Counted from the first letter of the stretch, positions 10,219-21,494 are shown. The stretch: 64,000 nucleotides of DNA from Eutreptiella sp. 'Long Island Sound 2002' (GCA_964036045.1 OZ038382.1:128526556-128590555), one strand, 5' to 3'. Translations and numbers: made by a program. The notes: a model not told the origin generated them from the letters alone.

Positions 10219-10888
10219 AGTCAGGCTCCTGGTGAGTGTGCCCACTACTGGTACTCCAAACATTGCTGTCCAAGTAAAGCACAAACCAGCGCATTGGAAG
10301 GACGAGGCAACAAGGGGGGGGGGTGAAGTAAAATTGGACATGTTTGAATGCAAACTGAGAAATGGATGAAGCTGACCGTGACCCTATCCTTTGACATTTT
10401 GCAGTAGGTTAGCGTCACGACAGGGTATGGGCGCAATCATGGCCACTAGGAGGTTCTGCGGTGTCAAATATAGCAAGCTAGGAGATTGGGAACTCAAATT
10501 TGCAAATGAACAAAATAACTGCCCGTACCCCGCTAATGTACTTAGTTCCTGTGAATCTCTCCAATTCTACAGGCATGTAGGGGCATTATATGATTCAATC
10601 CATGTTGTGAGCACATGACCCGTGAGTTATGTGAAGCAAATTGTGTGTTAACCTAGCAACCCGAAGAACACGTCATCTACAGATTGTTTATGGCCTATGG
10701 CGTTCCGCTGCATGTCGTGCCACTGAGGAAGGTTTGCTAGCCTTTGGGGTTTCAATTTGCTTGTTGCTCAAGTGGGATTCCAAGTTTGAACGAAATAAGC
10801 GCTCATACGAACACAATCTCTCCGCGCTGCGAGGACTTCGCCGTGCTTTATCCATCCTTCCGTTGGTGAACATTTTTTCTATCTTTCA
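10128..10888 (+). other. DIRS 3' untranslated region and spacer
   Basis: About 0.76 kb between the recombinase stop and the zinc-knuckle ORF. It is shared with 46270-47035 at high identity. It contains a short G run (10314-10322) and open frames of up to about 113 codons that show no motif. I see no gene in it. Confidence 0.5.
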
Positions 10889-11200
10889 TTGGAGTTATCA
10901 GCAATGCCTCCCAAAGAGCAAGGAAAGTATCAACCCAGGTCGGAGACTATTTCTGAGTTATGTGCGAAGAAAGGCCATTTGATGTATATGTGCCCCGAAC
11001 GTGCTACCATGTGCAAGGATATTGCAAGTTATGGCTCGTTAATCAAGGGAGTGGCATGCTTTAATTGCTTCGGGCCACATGGTGTCAAGAATTGCCCACA
11101 CGATCGATACAAAACAACCAAAACAACCAAAACAACTTGCTCCCACGCATTAGCACTGGACCCGGCACCGTCACCCAGGCCACCCACAAAAGCACCATAA
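10889..11200 (+). CDS. Small Cys-rich zinc-knuckle ORF
   Basis: The frame can start at the Met of MPPKEQGKYQPRSE (about 10904). It carries ELCAKKGHLMYMCPE (C-x4-H-x4-C) and then CFNCFGPHGVKNCPHD (C-x2-C-x3-H-x4-C), close to retroviral-type zinc knuckles but with the second one residue short of canonical spacing. It ends after a KTTKTTKTT stretch coded by an AAAACAACC microsatellite that coincides with the start of the C-rich unit. It may be an ORF1 zinc-knuckle module belonging to unit A, or the 5' part of an unrelated ORF into which unit A inserted at the microsatellite. The copy at 47036-47347 is nearly identical. The sequence supports nucleic-acid binding, nothing more specific. Confidence 0.55.
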   Translation: MELSAMPPKEQGKYQPRSETISELCAKKGHLMYMCPERATMCKDIASYGSLIKGVACFNCFGPHGVKNCPHDRYKTTKTTKTTCSHALALDPAPSPRPPTKAP

Positions 11201-12545
11201 ACCTGCTAGCCCGAAAGCTACGCCCCAAGATGGCACTAGAGGACACGCTCTGGGTATACCATGGCGAAAGCCGCACAGCACCGTTGGCAAACCTCCGCAC
11301 CATCATCCCCCACAACGTACGGCGCGCGGTGGGACCCTTCACCATATACGCCGTACCGTACCCCATAACGGCCCGGTGCACCCACAACAACCCCCGGTGC
11401 GCACAACTGTGCGCGGGCGCCCTGCAGCAGCCGCTGCCCACCCCTACCTACAGGGGGGGCATATACCTCGGCACTATACCCGGGGACCCGCACCCCTACC
11501 TCCTGCCCGCGGCGGACCGCCACCACGCCATACTACTCCACCTCGTCGAACACCTGGCAGTGGGACCGTCCCCCTTCCTGAGGCGCCCCCCCCCACGCCC
11601 TGTCCAACGGGCGCCCACCAGATGAGGCGACAGATGCCAGGCCTGGACCCAAATGCGCCATCGCACTCCACACCCTAAAGGCGGAAGCCACCATTCCCCG
11701 AGATCTGGAGTGGGAAAACCACCTCGTGGTGGAAGGGGTGACGGAACACGTCCTGGTCGCGGCCATGTACCCTACGGCGGCCGCCTCCCGCCTCTGGGAG
11801 GACCGCCACTCTCCACCTGTAGCCCAGGCGGCACAAGACGCCCCAAGCCCGCGACCTACTGCCGAGGACATCCACCCTAGTCCTCCTCATGCGAGCGCCC
11901 CCGAAAAGCCCAGCCCGTGGTCCGCCCGATCCAGCTCGTCGGCTGGGACACGATGGACGCACCCCCGGCCACCACAGAAGTACACGTCCTCAATCACCGG
12001 GATACCTGGTGGACAGTGGAGTGGGACGACCACGGCAAGGTCAGGCCGGCGACGGCGCACGCCCCCGACGACGAGATACCGCCCCCGCCACGCGGCGGGG
12101 AGCGCCCGTGGCTCGCCGCCCGCATCCTCCACCCCCCAGAGGCAGCCTGGGACACGCTGCACCACGCCCTCTACTGGGCACAAGGGGTGCCAGGGGGCCC
12201 CCTCACCCCGGAGCGCAGCCTGCATGGACACGCCACGCCACCTGCTACGCGGCCCACATGCGCCGCCACGGGGCAAATGCGGGCCAGCAGCTCCTCACCT
12301 GGCCCACGGACCCGTCCGACGCCCTGCAAGCGGCCGAGGAGACGCTTGGCATCATGACCAAGCAAGTGCTCCTGCTGACACACGCCGTTGCCACGTACAA
12401 GCCCGACGTCGCAGCCACCCGTGAACAACCCGTGTTCACACCAGGCCACGCGCCTGTGCAGCAGCCCCAAGGCGCAGCTCTTCAAAGAGGAGGGCCCAAT
12501 ACCCGGTACCGCCAGGGTGCGAAGAAACGCAAAGCCCCTACATAG
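11065..12545 (+). pseudogene. Unit A ORF1 (gag-like, unknown), frameshifted
   Basis: Coherent protein sequence starts inside the C-rich unit with MALEDTLWVYHGESRTAPL (about 11230), continues to a stop at about 11625, then in other frames through LEWENHLVVEGVTEHVLVAA, DTWWTVEWDDHGKVRPA and LLTWPTDPSDALQAAEE, and ends at KKRKAPT, stop at about 12545. The duplicate in unit C keeps much of this in one 301-codon frame (47786-48691). ORF1 position and a basic C-terminus fit a LINE ORF1, but I recognise no zinc knuckle, RRM or coiled coil in it. Function is assigned by position only. Confidence 0.5.
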
Positions 12546-13770
12546 GCCAAGCCCGCACCAAAGCCCAAGCCAAGAAGATGGACCGGGGAGGAAGCCGCCG
12601 CCCTATACCCCGAGTACGCCATAGGTACCCGAGTACAACTGCCCTTCGATTACGCCACGGCCGCTGGCCCCTCCACGTGGATATGGGCCGCGGGTGATGT
12701 CACCCATGGCAACGCAACACGGGGGACCACCAGGGATTCAAGATCCACGTCAAATGGGGCCCAGCCACCCCCAACGACAAGAAGGAGGGGCGAACCATCG
12801 AACTCTGGGGAGACCCAAAGGGTCATGAGACGGTCCCCATACAATTGTGCACCCCCGACATAGAGCACCTCACCGGCACCGAGTACACGGGCGAGGTCCA
12901 CATCGCATGGCCGCTGCCACAGCCCCAGAAGCGGAGCCGCAAGGCGCCCGCAGCCCAGGGTGTCATCGACCTCCTCGACGCCTGACGGGGCCCGGGCCGG
13001 AGACGGCCCATCGCCACGACCACCGATCCCCAGCAGCCAGCGCCTACGGAAGCCCACGCCCGCATCAACATCCTCAACGAGCCCGCGGTCACCTAAGACC
13101 CCACCAAGGCCGCCACACTGCAAGCCATGCCCGGGCCACGCCCCCAAGGCGCAGACCTCCTTGGGTTCCCGGAACAGGCCCTCCGCAGGTTTGACCAGCC
13201 CGAGCCAGCACCTGTTCTGGACCTGGAGGGGAACAAATACCACGCCCAACGGCAGCGAGGGGTGCCCCTCTACCACAAGACATCGGTCACGGTACATGCC
13301 CACCCCGGCCTCGGAGTGGACGGCCGCCTCGGGGCGTACCAATGCGTGGGGCCTGCATGGCAGCTAAACGTGCTCCTCACGCAGGTCCCATTCGGGGGGG
13401 AAACCAAGGATTTCCTGGACGCCCTGAGCCTGGCATACCGCCGTCTCTCCCTCCTGGCGCCCACCATCATCATTGGTGACCCAAACGGCGTACCGGCCAA
13501 CCCACAGCCACCGACATTGCTGTTCGGGACGCCATGCACCAACTGGGCCTCACTGACCTCACAGCAGGACTCACCAGCACACCCTCCCACTACCCCCATT
13601 CCGCCGGCACCAACCCCCCGCATCGTCAGGTGCTCCGGGGACCCAACCACGGTGCGCGTCCACGAGGCAACCTACAGGGACCTCCCGCCCGCAGGCACGG
13701 GCCACCGATCCCTCCACATCGATCTCAGCATCCCCAACCTACCCCCGGCCGCAGCCAGCATGCCCGACAA
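12546..13770 (+). pseudogene. Unit A AP-endonuclease-like domain
   Basis: The segment holds the layout of a LINE AP endonuclease: ARINILNEP near 13060, KAATLQAMPG..GADLLGFPEQ (strand carrying the usual QE), VDGRLGAYQ..WQLNVLLTQVPFGGETKDF (the 'vnvYaP' strand), LLAPTIIIGDPNG (GDFN-like) and finally TGHRSLHIDLS in the position of SDHxP. The last motif lacks the expected Asp (SDH to TGH), and a TAA follows the first strand at about 13094. Relative to unit C about 20 bases are missing after GDPNG, which shifts the frame over the 'D.W...G..D' part. The order and spacing make the call reasonable, but individual catalytic residues are poorly kept. Confidence 0.6.
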
Positions 13771-15780
13771 CACCCTCCCACCCACGCTGCGGTTCCCGGC
13801 CGAGGACAACCACGGCGCCTGGCACAGGTATAACAGGGCCCTACACGCCATCCTGCGCCGCCCCGATGCACCAATACTCACCACCGCCATGCGCCAGGCA
13901 GCACAAGTGTACGGCATGGAATGCAACACCATCCACACGGGAACACCACCGAACCTCACCCTCGGACAGCTCCCCCATGACATTTGGACCACAAAAGAGG
14001 AACCCGCCACCCTACAACACCCCAGCACACCGAAGGAACAGGAACGAGACCCCCACCTCCGAGCGTTCCTCACCACCCGCCGCCACCAGCGCCAGGAATG
14101 GCATGCCCACCGCATGGCAGCCGCAGCCCAGCAATGCGAAAGGTACGGCAGAAAGGACACGCCGTACAAGGCCCTGCTGTACGTCAGCCGCATCCTGGAG
14201 GACACGGATCGCCGCATCATCCATGCGGTGGGCACCCCCGATGGAGGCCTCGGCAACGACCCCGACACTGTCCTCCAAGCCGTCCTGGATAGCTTCCAGG
14301 CACAACACGGGGACGCCCTCCCCGCGCTCGACCCCCATACCAGAAGCACCATCTGTAAAAATTGGCCCAAGGTCTTCAACCCGGACCAACGGCGCGCCAT
14401 CGAGCACACCCCCTTCAGCATCCCAGAACTCCAACATGCCCTAGACCGCCCAAAAAAGGAGGTCGTGCCCGGCGTCGACAGACTACCAACCGAAGCGTAC
14501 CAACGCCTCACCCTGCCCGTCAAGCGCCCCTGGCAGCCCGCCTATCGGACATTGTCAGGGACACCATAGCCATCCCCCCCGCGTGGGCCAACCTGGTCCA
14601 TCCCATCTGCAAGAAGGGGGACTGGAAAATGGCGGACCATAGTATGCGCCACCACCGAAGTCCAGCTGGTGTGGACGCTCATCCAGGTCCGCATTGCGCC
14701 GGAGGTCTTCGCTCACTTGCCCGCCAGCATGTGGGGCGCCATGGCAGGCAGTTCCCCCCACGAGGCCATCTTCCTCCAGGACACCGCGCTGGACATGAAC
14801 CCCTACAAGATGATCGTCGCCTGCCTAGATGTCCAAGGCGCGTTCCCCCGCGCACCGCACCAGCTCCTCACAGAGGTATGGGATGCCATTGACCTGCCTT
14901 TCTTACCCTTCATGACTGGGTACATCCAGACCCGGCTCTACGCCGTTATCACGGCGGCAGGCCGTACCCCCTGGACCGGCACAGACAGCGGGGTCCCCCA
15001 GGGGGGCGCCGAGGGCCCCTTCCTCTACCTCCTTGTCACCCTCTCGGTAGCATTGGAGCTGGCACGGGTATACCCCGGATACGCCCCATACCCGCTACGG
15101 TCCCCCCTCATCAACTTCGCGGACGACAACCTCCTCACCAAGGCCACCCGCCACCGCAACCCCGCGAAGGCAGGGCTACCAACGACCACCGAACAGGCGT
15201 CCGCCATTCTCCAGCTCACCACAACCTACCTCGACGTCCACGACCTCCTGGTGCACCCCCGCAAGTCGGTTGGGCTAGCCAACATCGGGACCCCCCCCCC
15301 CAACATCCGGAAAGGCAAACCCCTACACCTCAACGACACCACAATCCACCTGGGGGTCACACAGGCCACACGGCATCACAACATCGCACTCCGAAACAAG
15401 CTGGAAGGGCACCTCGCCCAACTACCCCAAGCTGCCAGGGGCGACCTCCTGTCTACGCAGGGCCTGGCATATTTCGTGGAGGCGGTGCTCGACGCGGCCA
15501 TCTGATACCAGGCCCTACACCTCCCGGACCCCCAAGCCGCCTTACGCCACGCTCGCCAACAAGTAACCAAGGCATGGGCGCACCACGGGGGTTGGCCGAC
15601 GTCCTTCCCCAAGGAGGCCATGATGACGCACTGGCGCTACTCCGGGGACAACACCGGCGCCTTAGTTGATACAGCCTATGCCAAACACGCAGCACACCTC
15701 CTACACAGAATGACATATAACCACCAACCCGCGGTCCGTGAAGCGGCAGCCATACGCATTAAAAAAGCGTAAACGGCCGG
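13770..15780 (+). pseudogene. Unit A LINE reverse transcriptase
   Basis: After a linker (AWHRYNRALHAILRRPDAP to about 14380) the RT starts with HALDRPKKEVVPGVDRLPTEAY, then (after a stop at 14567-14569 and a frame change) WANLVHPICKKGDW, and (third frame, change near 14636) RTIVCATTEVQLVWTLIQVR. Motif A is MIVACLDVQGAFPRAPHQLL, motif B DSGVPQGGAEGPFLYLL, motif C LINFADDNLL with both Asp intact, followed by DVHDLLVHPRKSVGLANIG. TGA at 15503-15505 breaks DAAI-YQALHLPD, and TAA follows IKKA at about 15770. The catalytic palm is intact but the upstream frame changes and stops make the copy dead. Unit C has the same breaks. RNase H downstream and APE upstream place it among APE-type LINEs that carry RNase H; I do not assign a clade. 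Confidence 0.85.
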
Positions 15781-15795
15781 CAACGCCTGCGCTCG

Positions 15796-18219
15796 GTGGA
15801 TACAAGCACAACAAGGCGTCCCCATCTCCGTGGGAACCGGAATTTGTACCCAGCTGCAACTCCTCCTACCGCACCACACACATGCCATCCTGACGAGCCA
15901 CCATTGCGATCAGCAGGGGCCACTCGTGGCCACGTACAGCGGCATCCACCGGCACCCGGCAGGCAAAGTGGACACCCTACGCCTCGTGGGGGCCACCATC
16001 ACCATAGTGTACATCACCCCCACGCAGATGAGAGTCATGGCCCAATGCGGAGCCCACCATGCCCCCTTCCTCTCCGACACGCAATGGCCAGCGCGAGCAT
16101 CTTCCAGGCATACCTCCGCACATGTGCCACGAAAGCAGGACGCACCATGCCAGGACCCAAGGATATCGACGCCGCATACAAAGCCTTCCAGCACCAGCAC
16201 CCCCGACCCCGCCTGAAGGAGCACAAGGCCCCCAACGAGGGCAACACGAAGCAGGAGGGGCCCACCCCGTCAGGCGAAGGCTGGACAGCACCCACCATCC
16301 TGGTGCTAGCACCCAACAGGTACAAACACGCTACCCGCACCGTCAAGCCGCACCACACCCCCTGGTCCATCCCCAAACACAACGCCCCGGAGACCGATGT
16401 GCCACCAATCAGACACGATGACCAAGGCATACCACGCACGTGCTGGCACTGCGGTCCGCAAGCCCTCGACACCCCATCGTCCCCACTGCACCTCATTTCT
16501 CCACCAACTATCACACCCCCACCGCCGCCACATCCGGTGACCAGCAGGCATGGCTATCCCCCTGGTTTCACACAGTACCCCCGGGCCACCCAGCGCACGT
16601 GGCCCGGAGTCGAACACCGACGGCAGAATGGACATTCACCAGCGAGTGGGCAGACCGAGGAAGCGTAGCCATAGAGTACGACCACTGCGACCCGCACCGC
16701 GCGGGGCCTCATGAAGCCCCCATGCACCACCTGCATCACAAATGCCCAACTCCCCGCGGCGACAAAGAAGAGAAGGAACGGCGGCAGACCATCACGTGCC
16801 AGAGGTTCCACCCCGATACGGGATACCTCTTCCACCTGATGTATGCGTACATCACCCAGGGGCGCCCCGACAGGGGCCTCCTCCGCCTCACCCCTCGGGC
16901 CCAGGCCATCATTACCCAAGGGATAGGCCTCTACGCGACGCCGCTACTGCAACCCACACAAACCACCACCAGAACCGCCCAAGGGAACCCTATATACATC
17001 TATCACCCCAAAGTCATTGCCCGCCTACCCGTACCCAGCGTCACCGACATCATCCTCTTCACTGACGCATCGGGCACCCACCAGCGCACCCCCACGGTCA
17101 GTTCTGCCTCCGTGCGCTTCACACAGCGTGCAGATGGACTCCACGTGGAGCACCACACCGGGGCCAGCATCTTCGGGGTGTCCGGCCACGGGGAACTGCG
17201 CACCCTGGCGGATGCCCTCATCGCCACACCGCCACCAACAACAATCCGGCCCCGCAACATCTGGGTAGTCGTAGACGCCACGGTTGACATTCACCTCACA
17301 AAGCGCCTCACAGAACTACCCATCCGCAGGGCGCTGGAATCAGGCCTCACCACACAGGCGTTGGGACTGTGAATAGCCTTCAGAGGCATGCATCCCGAGG
17401 ATCCGCTGCACATCGTCAAACAGGAGTCCCACGGCCACACGTACGGCAATGGACGTGTGGACACACATGCCAAACACCAGAACACCAACCACATGCCCGG
17501 GCTCGAAGACGTGCTACTAGACACCACACACCACAGCCACCTGCAGCATCTACCCCCGATACCCTCAGCAACACAGGCCCCCCAGTGGATACCCGAGGAC
17601 ACGCCATACACGGACAGAGACAAGCAGTACCAGTACCCCACGCCCATCCAGCAGCTCGCCACCACGGTGGGCCACCCGGCGAACACCGAGCTCCTGCGAA
17701 GCCTCAGAGACTCCGTCCGTAGCCCCCTCTACTACTCAGCCTTTCGTCGGGATAGCCTTCCAGCTTGCCCTCCTCACCCAGTACTACCGATCGTACGCAC
17801 GCCGCTCAATCCACGTCTCCGCGGGGTACACCAAATGCATCTGTGGCCACACAGAGGACAAAACCTGGGACCTTTCAACACGTGCCCACTGCAACGGGGG
17901 CTCAACACCCAACCCACACCATCGCACAACAAACCGGATGGCCGACACGGTCCCCGGCAACCCAAAAACTCGCCACCATCTTCAGGCAGACAGAGGTACT
18001 CGAGGCGGTCCGCAGGGGACTCGTTGCCAATGCGGTCTACACCCTGCTACGCACCCACGCGGACGACACCAGGCCACGGCAGCGCACATTCAACGGACGG
18101 CCGTTGCCAACACGGCCGAAAAAATCACATACCGCACCCACAAGTACCTGCAGTATGCAGCCACTCCATCCCAGACAGACCAGGCCCACCTCCTCAAACT
18201 CCTATTCTACGAACCGTGA
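15796..18219 (+). pseudogene. Unit A RNase H and C-terminal Cys/His finger
   Basis: A linker with RTCWHCGPQALDT leads to RNase H in the frame 16440-17372: DIILFTDASGT (first Asp), GVSGHGELRTLADAL (Glu), IWVVVDATVDIHL (Asp), and, beyond an in-frame TGA at 17370-17372, IVKQESHGHTYGNGRVDTHAK (the GN..aD last motif). Unit B has TGG at the same codon. Further on, YTKCICGHTEDKTWD begins a CxC..HTEDxTWDH..TC finger of the kind that ends many LINE pol proteins; one lost base at about 17866 shifts it. The protein ends with YRTHKYLQYAA..QAHLLKLLFYEP, stop at 18217-18219, a C-terminus also seen in units B and C. Linker residues 16305-16403 (99 bp, in frame) are absent from unit C. Confidence 0.8.
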
Positions 18220-18228
18220 GACCCCACC

Positions 18229-19480
18229 CAGCGGCCCACCACTGGACGCAGGACCCCGACCCCCCAGCCCGTGCACCATCCACCACGAACGACCCCAACA
18301 GGGCACGCACGAGCACCACAGGCACCGCGCACACACCCACCGGCATGCGCACACCGCAAGCCCCCATGCCCCCATACCACCATTCGTGCACAGGTACCGC
18401 CAACCGCCGGCCACCGTGTGCCCCCTCTGTGTGCGCCAACGGCTACCGGCCCTACCCTACAACCCAAACCACTCGATCTGCCTAGGGGCCGCACACCGCC
18501 TCACCCACTGCCCCCACTGCGGGGACCCCAACTCCCACCACCGCGCGCAGCCTGCAACCCCAGACCCCCCCCCCGCCAGGCACCCCAGCTTCTTCGGGCC
18601 ACTCGGCGACACCCTCCGGGACTACCTGGGAGGGCATTACAGGGCGGACCCTGCGGACCATGCCTGGACCATTGCCATGGCCACTACCGACGCACCCCTG
18701 CCCCTCCACAGCCCGCCCCTACGCCACAGCGGGGGCGGCTTGAACGTGGCGACCCACCACATCCTTCCCCCCCTCTATGTCCACTACCGTGGCCTCCACC
18801 TCCCGGACCCACAGCTCCCGGCCCCCCGCGCAGCAGCCCCGGCACCGGAGATGTGGGCGGAGACGGCACCAGAGGAGTTGGCAGACTACCTCTCGCACAC
18901 CTGCTGCCGGTTCAACGGCGCTTTCGGCTGGCAAAAAGGAGCACCCTACCCACTCAGCGCACTCCTCTACCGGGCACACCGCACCACTCCCAAACAGCTG
19001 CAGCCCCCTGAGAGCCGGCGTCTTTTCGGGACAACCACCTGGCCGCCCCCAGCGAAGCCACCGCCGCTCAGATGGACCCCGCACACCAGCGCGCCTACAT
19101 CAAGGGCCTCGAGGCATGCCTCAGAGAGGCGCATTGCTGGCACACCTGTGCCCCGTCAGCCCCACGGGGAGAGGGAGGATCACCTGCGCCCGACACCCAC
19201 CAGGCCAAGGAGGCCAAGACGGGCCAGGGGCCCCCCAGTGCGCCCGCCAACAGGGCGCGGCAACATGACCGGGACCCAGGCCCAGCCACGTCGCACCACC
19301 CCACTTCCAAGGGCCCGGGGCACACCTGCAGAAACACCCTCACCAACGCCCACCACCACCGCCGTACCGCGGCACCCTAGCCCGGCAGCCCGGCCAGGGA
19401 CCACTACCCGCACAAATCCACGCCGCACAGGGACCACCATTCACGCAGGGCCAGGGAGAGTAGCACCACCAGCAACATGA
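18229..19480 (+). CDS. Unit A ORF3: conserved CPLC/CPHC finger protein, unknown function
   Basis: This open frame starts shortly after the pol stop. A His-rich start (GTHEHHRHRAHTHRHAH) is followed by CPLCVRQRLPAL, CLGAAHRLTHCPHCGD and HHRAQ: two CxxC knuckles plus Cys/His that would bind zinc. Next is FFGPLGDTLRDYLGGHYRAD, then AWTIAMATTD, NVATHHILPPL and ELADYLSHTCCRFNGAF. The frame is kept with many substitutions in unit B (CPLCVHQRLPQ, CPHCKELNPHHR, DTFRDYLGGHY, CCQFNNAFGRQKG), good evidence that it was a real protein. I know no family that fits. It sits where LINEs normally have only a 3' UTR. The last 100 codons are Pro/Arg/Thr-rich and may be out of the true frame; a second frame at 19072-19380 (LEACLREAHCWHTCAP) is also kept in units B and C. 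Confidence 0.6.
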
Positions 19481-19514
19481 GCACGCCCCCGCCGCCCCCG
19501 GCCCCTACCCCCTG

Positions 19515-20400
19515 ATGCCCCAATACTACAGCGACACCCACAAGCTCCATCACCACTACGCCCCAGTGCAGCCGGCCCCCACAGGCCACTCACCCCATGC
19601 GGCGCACTGGATCGCACCACACCATCACATGTACCACGGACACACCTACCACCACCACCAGCCCTCGCCATCGTTCCCACCGGCGCCGTGGTACCACACG
19701 CAGCGGGCACACCCTCACCACCACCACAACACAGTCCAGCACCACCGGCCGCCACCACTGCACGGGCTCGCGACATTGGGGCCACCATGCCCCCATACAC
19801 CCTCGATGGGCCGTGCAGATGCACCAACAGCACCAGGGCCTACATGGAGCACCCCACAACCACCGGCAGCCCCCTCACCCGCAACCCCTGCCTGGGAGCA
19901 ACGTCCACCAGCAGCCGCTCGCTGCCTACAGACCACAGCCCCACCCGGATGCCCAGGCAACCACCTCCGACCTCGACACCGCGGCTAGCCAGGGACCGCG
20001 AGACCCACACGTCACGCAAACACAACATCCACAAGACCCGGCGGGACGCCCAGACTCCCTTCCAGCACAGCAACCACCTTCGCCCACCCTGCCACCAGCA
20101 GTGCCACCCCAACACCATCCCCGCCGCCCCACCGCCCGGAACCGGACCACAGACACACCACATGGAGACCCCCACCAACCCCCACCATCCCTAGCCCCCA
20201 CTGACACACACCACCACGAGCCCCCCCTCCCGCGGCCACCAAGGGAAACTGCATCACCAGACCCCACACGCGACAACGATGACTGCCCCCCCCCCCGGCC
20301 CACACCACCCCCCTCGCCACACGCCGCGCCACCAGCGGCCGCACCGGCCGAGCCCTACACCCTCCATAGCCCCGCAGCAACACGGCAGCACCTCCGGGTC
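19515..20400 (+). CDS. Unit A His/Pro/Gln-rich segment
   Basis: A frame beginning MPQYYSDTHKLHHHYAPVQP is dominated by CAC and CCN codons (HHHMYHGHTYHHHQPSP, AHPHHHHNTVQHH). Unit C keeps the same Met and the same frame for 374 codons; unit B has a comparable His/Pro-rich frame (35195 on). The composition may be simply a product of the C/A-rich strand, so a disordered linker or metal-binding protein is only a guess. Frames disagree between A and C after about 19770 because of a one-base difference. Confidence 0.35.
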
Positions 20401-21442
20401 TCGGAGACAAGGAGGTGCTACGTCTCCTCACCTCGGGCACCACCCAACGCATCCGGGCGGCCACCCTCGTCCAGGCGACCACCCTGGGGGAGGGCGTCCG
20501 AGACTTCCTCTGCGACGCCATTCTCCACGTCACCCGACACGAGCACCCCCCGCTCGCCAACCCTGACCGCAAGAGCCCGCCCCCGAAAGGGGACCGAGTC
20601 CGGGTGCCCCCCATCGACTGGGGGCGACACCTAGTCGGGCACCCCGAGCCGGGGCGGGTTGACACCAAGGGCCGCACCTGCTACCACGAACCCAACATGG
20701 TTCACCCCCCACCCAGCACCACCCCAACCGACATCATGGCGTGTGAAAGGAGGACGTTGGTCGACCGTGTGACCTCCCTGAGCAACTTCAGGGACCACGT
20801 CCCGAGCGACATCCCCACCCCCGACAACCAGCAGCACGTCCCCTCCACGTACATGACCCTCATGTACAACAGACACTACACCGTCTCCACCACCCACTAC
20901 CACGCAACAACGGACACCTGGCTGGTCCACGGCACCGGATCCCTCCTCCCCGCCAACTACCCTCCCCCCCGCACAACCCGGGCCAGGACACGTACACCAG
21001 GGGGGACGAGCCTTACGACCCCCACATCTGGGGCACGTGGGAGCGCAGGTCCCTTGACACGCTGCTCTCCATCCGCAGCCGCAACCAGGGCGTTGGCAGG
21101 GCGATGTACTGCCTTGCCAAAGGCACCCAACGGACCTGGCAGATCCCCGCAGAGCAGTGGACGTGGAAGGTCACCCTGCGTCTCCAGCAGAGGGAGGCCC
21201 CCCTGAACGGCACGGGACCCAGCCCCCGGGGCCTGACCACCATACGGCTCTGCCCATACATGGTGGCAGCCTGCCTCATGACCCTGCTGTGGCAGGGCCC
21301 AGACCCCCCAACCCAAAACTACCCCCACTTCACAGAAGACGACATGCCCGGCATCCATCATTGCTTCTTTGGCAGCCTTGAATGCCTCCAGCAGGCACAC
21401 CCACACGTCCTGGAGCTGAAGTGGACCCCCCCCCCCAGATAA
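20390..21442 (+). pseudogene. Unit A ORF4: conserved protein of unknown function
   Basis: The protein starts in the frame with VLRLLTSGTTQRIRAATLVQ and GVRDFLCDAILHVTRHEH, continues through RRTLVDRVTSLSNFRDHVPS and YMTLMYNRHYTVSTTHYHA to LLPANYPPP, and then changes frame at a poly-C run (about 20960) to DTYTRGDEPYDPHIWG, RRSLDTLLSIRSRNQGVGRA, MYCLAKGTQRTWQIPAEQW and HHCFFGSLECLQQAHPHVLE, stop at about 21442. Unit B, much diverged, keeps IRAATLVQAAALGQGV, LMYNRHYTRSTTS, GRAMYCLAKWTQPSWQIPAH and WTWKVTL, so selection on the protein is likely. All three copies change frame at or near the same C-run. I recognise no domain; the mixed aromatic/basic pattern hints at a globular protein of about 350 residues. 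Confidence 0.55.
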
Positions 21443-21494
21443 CCCACCTAGCCGCGCAGCCGAGACAACTCCACGACGCCACCACAGACCACAC

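Larger units (their letters stand above)
5729..10640 (+). mobile_element. DIRS-type tyrosine-recombinase retroelement, copy 1
   Basis: In order this block holds a gag-like ORF1, reverse transcriptase, RNase H and tyrosine recombinase, all on the plus strand. That is the DIRS-order gene set; integration in this group uses the recombinase rather than an integrase. All parts carry frameshifts or stops, so the copy is dead. The 3' half (from about 8558) recurs at 39.94-46.8 kb. Neither the 5' terminal repeat nor the internal complementary region of a classical DIRS could be delimited, so both boundaries are approximate: the start is the first coherent frame, and the end is where sequence still resembling the tail runs towards the zinc-knuckle ORF. 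Confidence 0.8.

Noticed and set aside
17370-17372. UGA read as tryptophan (a variant genetic code)
   Set aside because: TGA does replace Trp here, but TAG replaces Trp at 8702 in another element, TGG is the common Trp codon, and TGA also appears as apparent true stop codons. Simple nonsense mutation explains it better.
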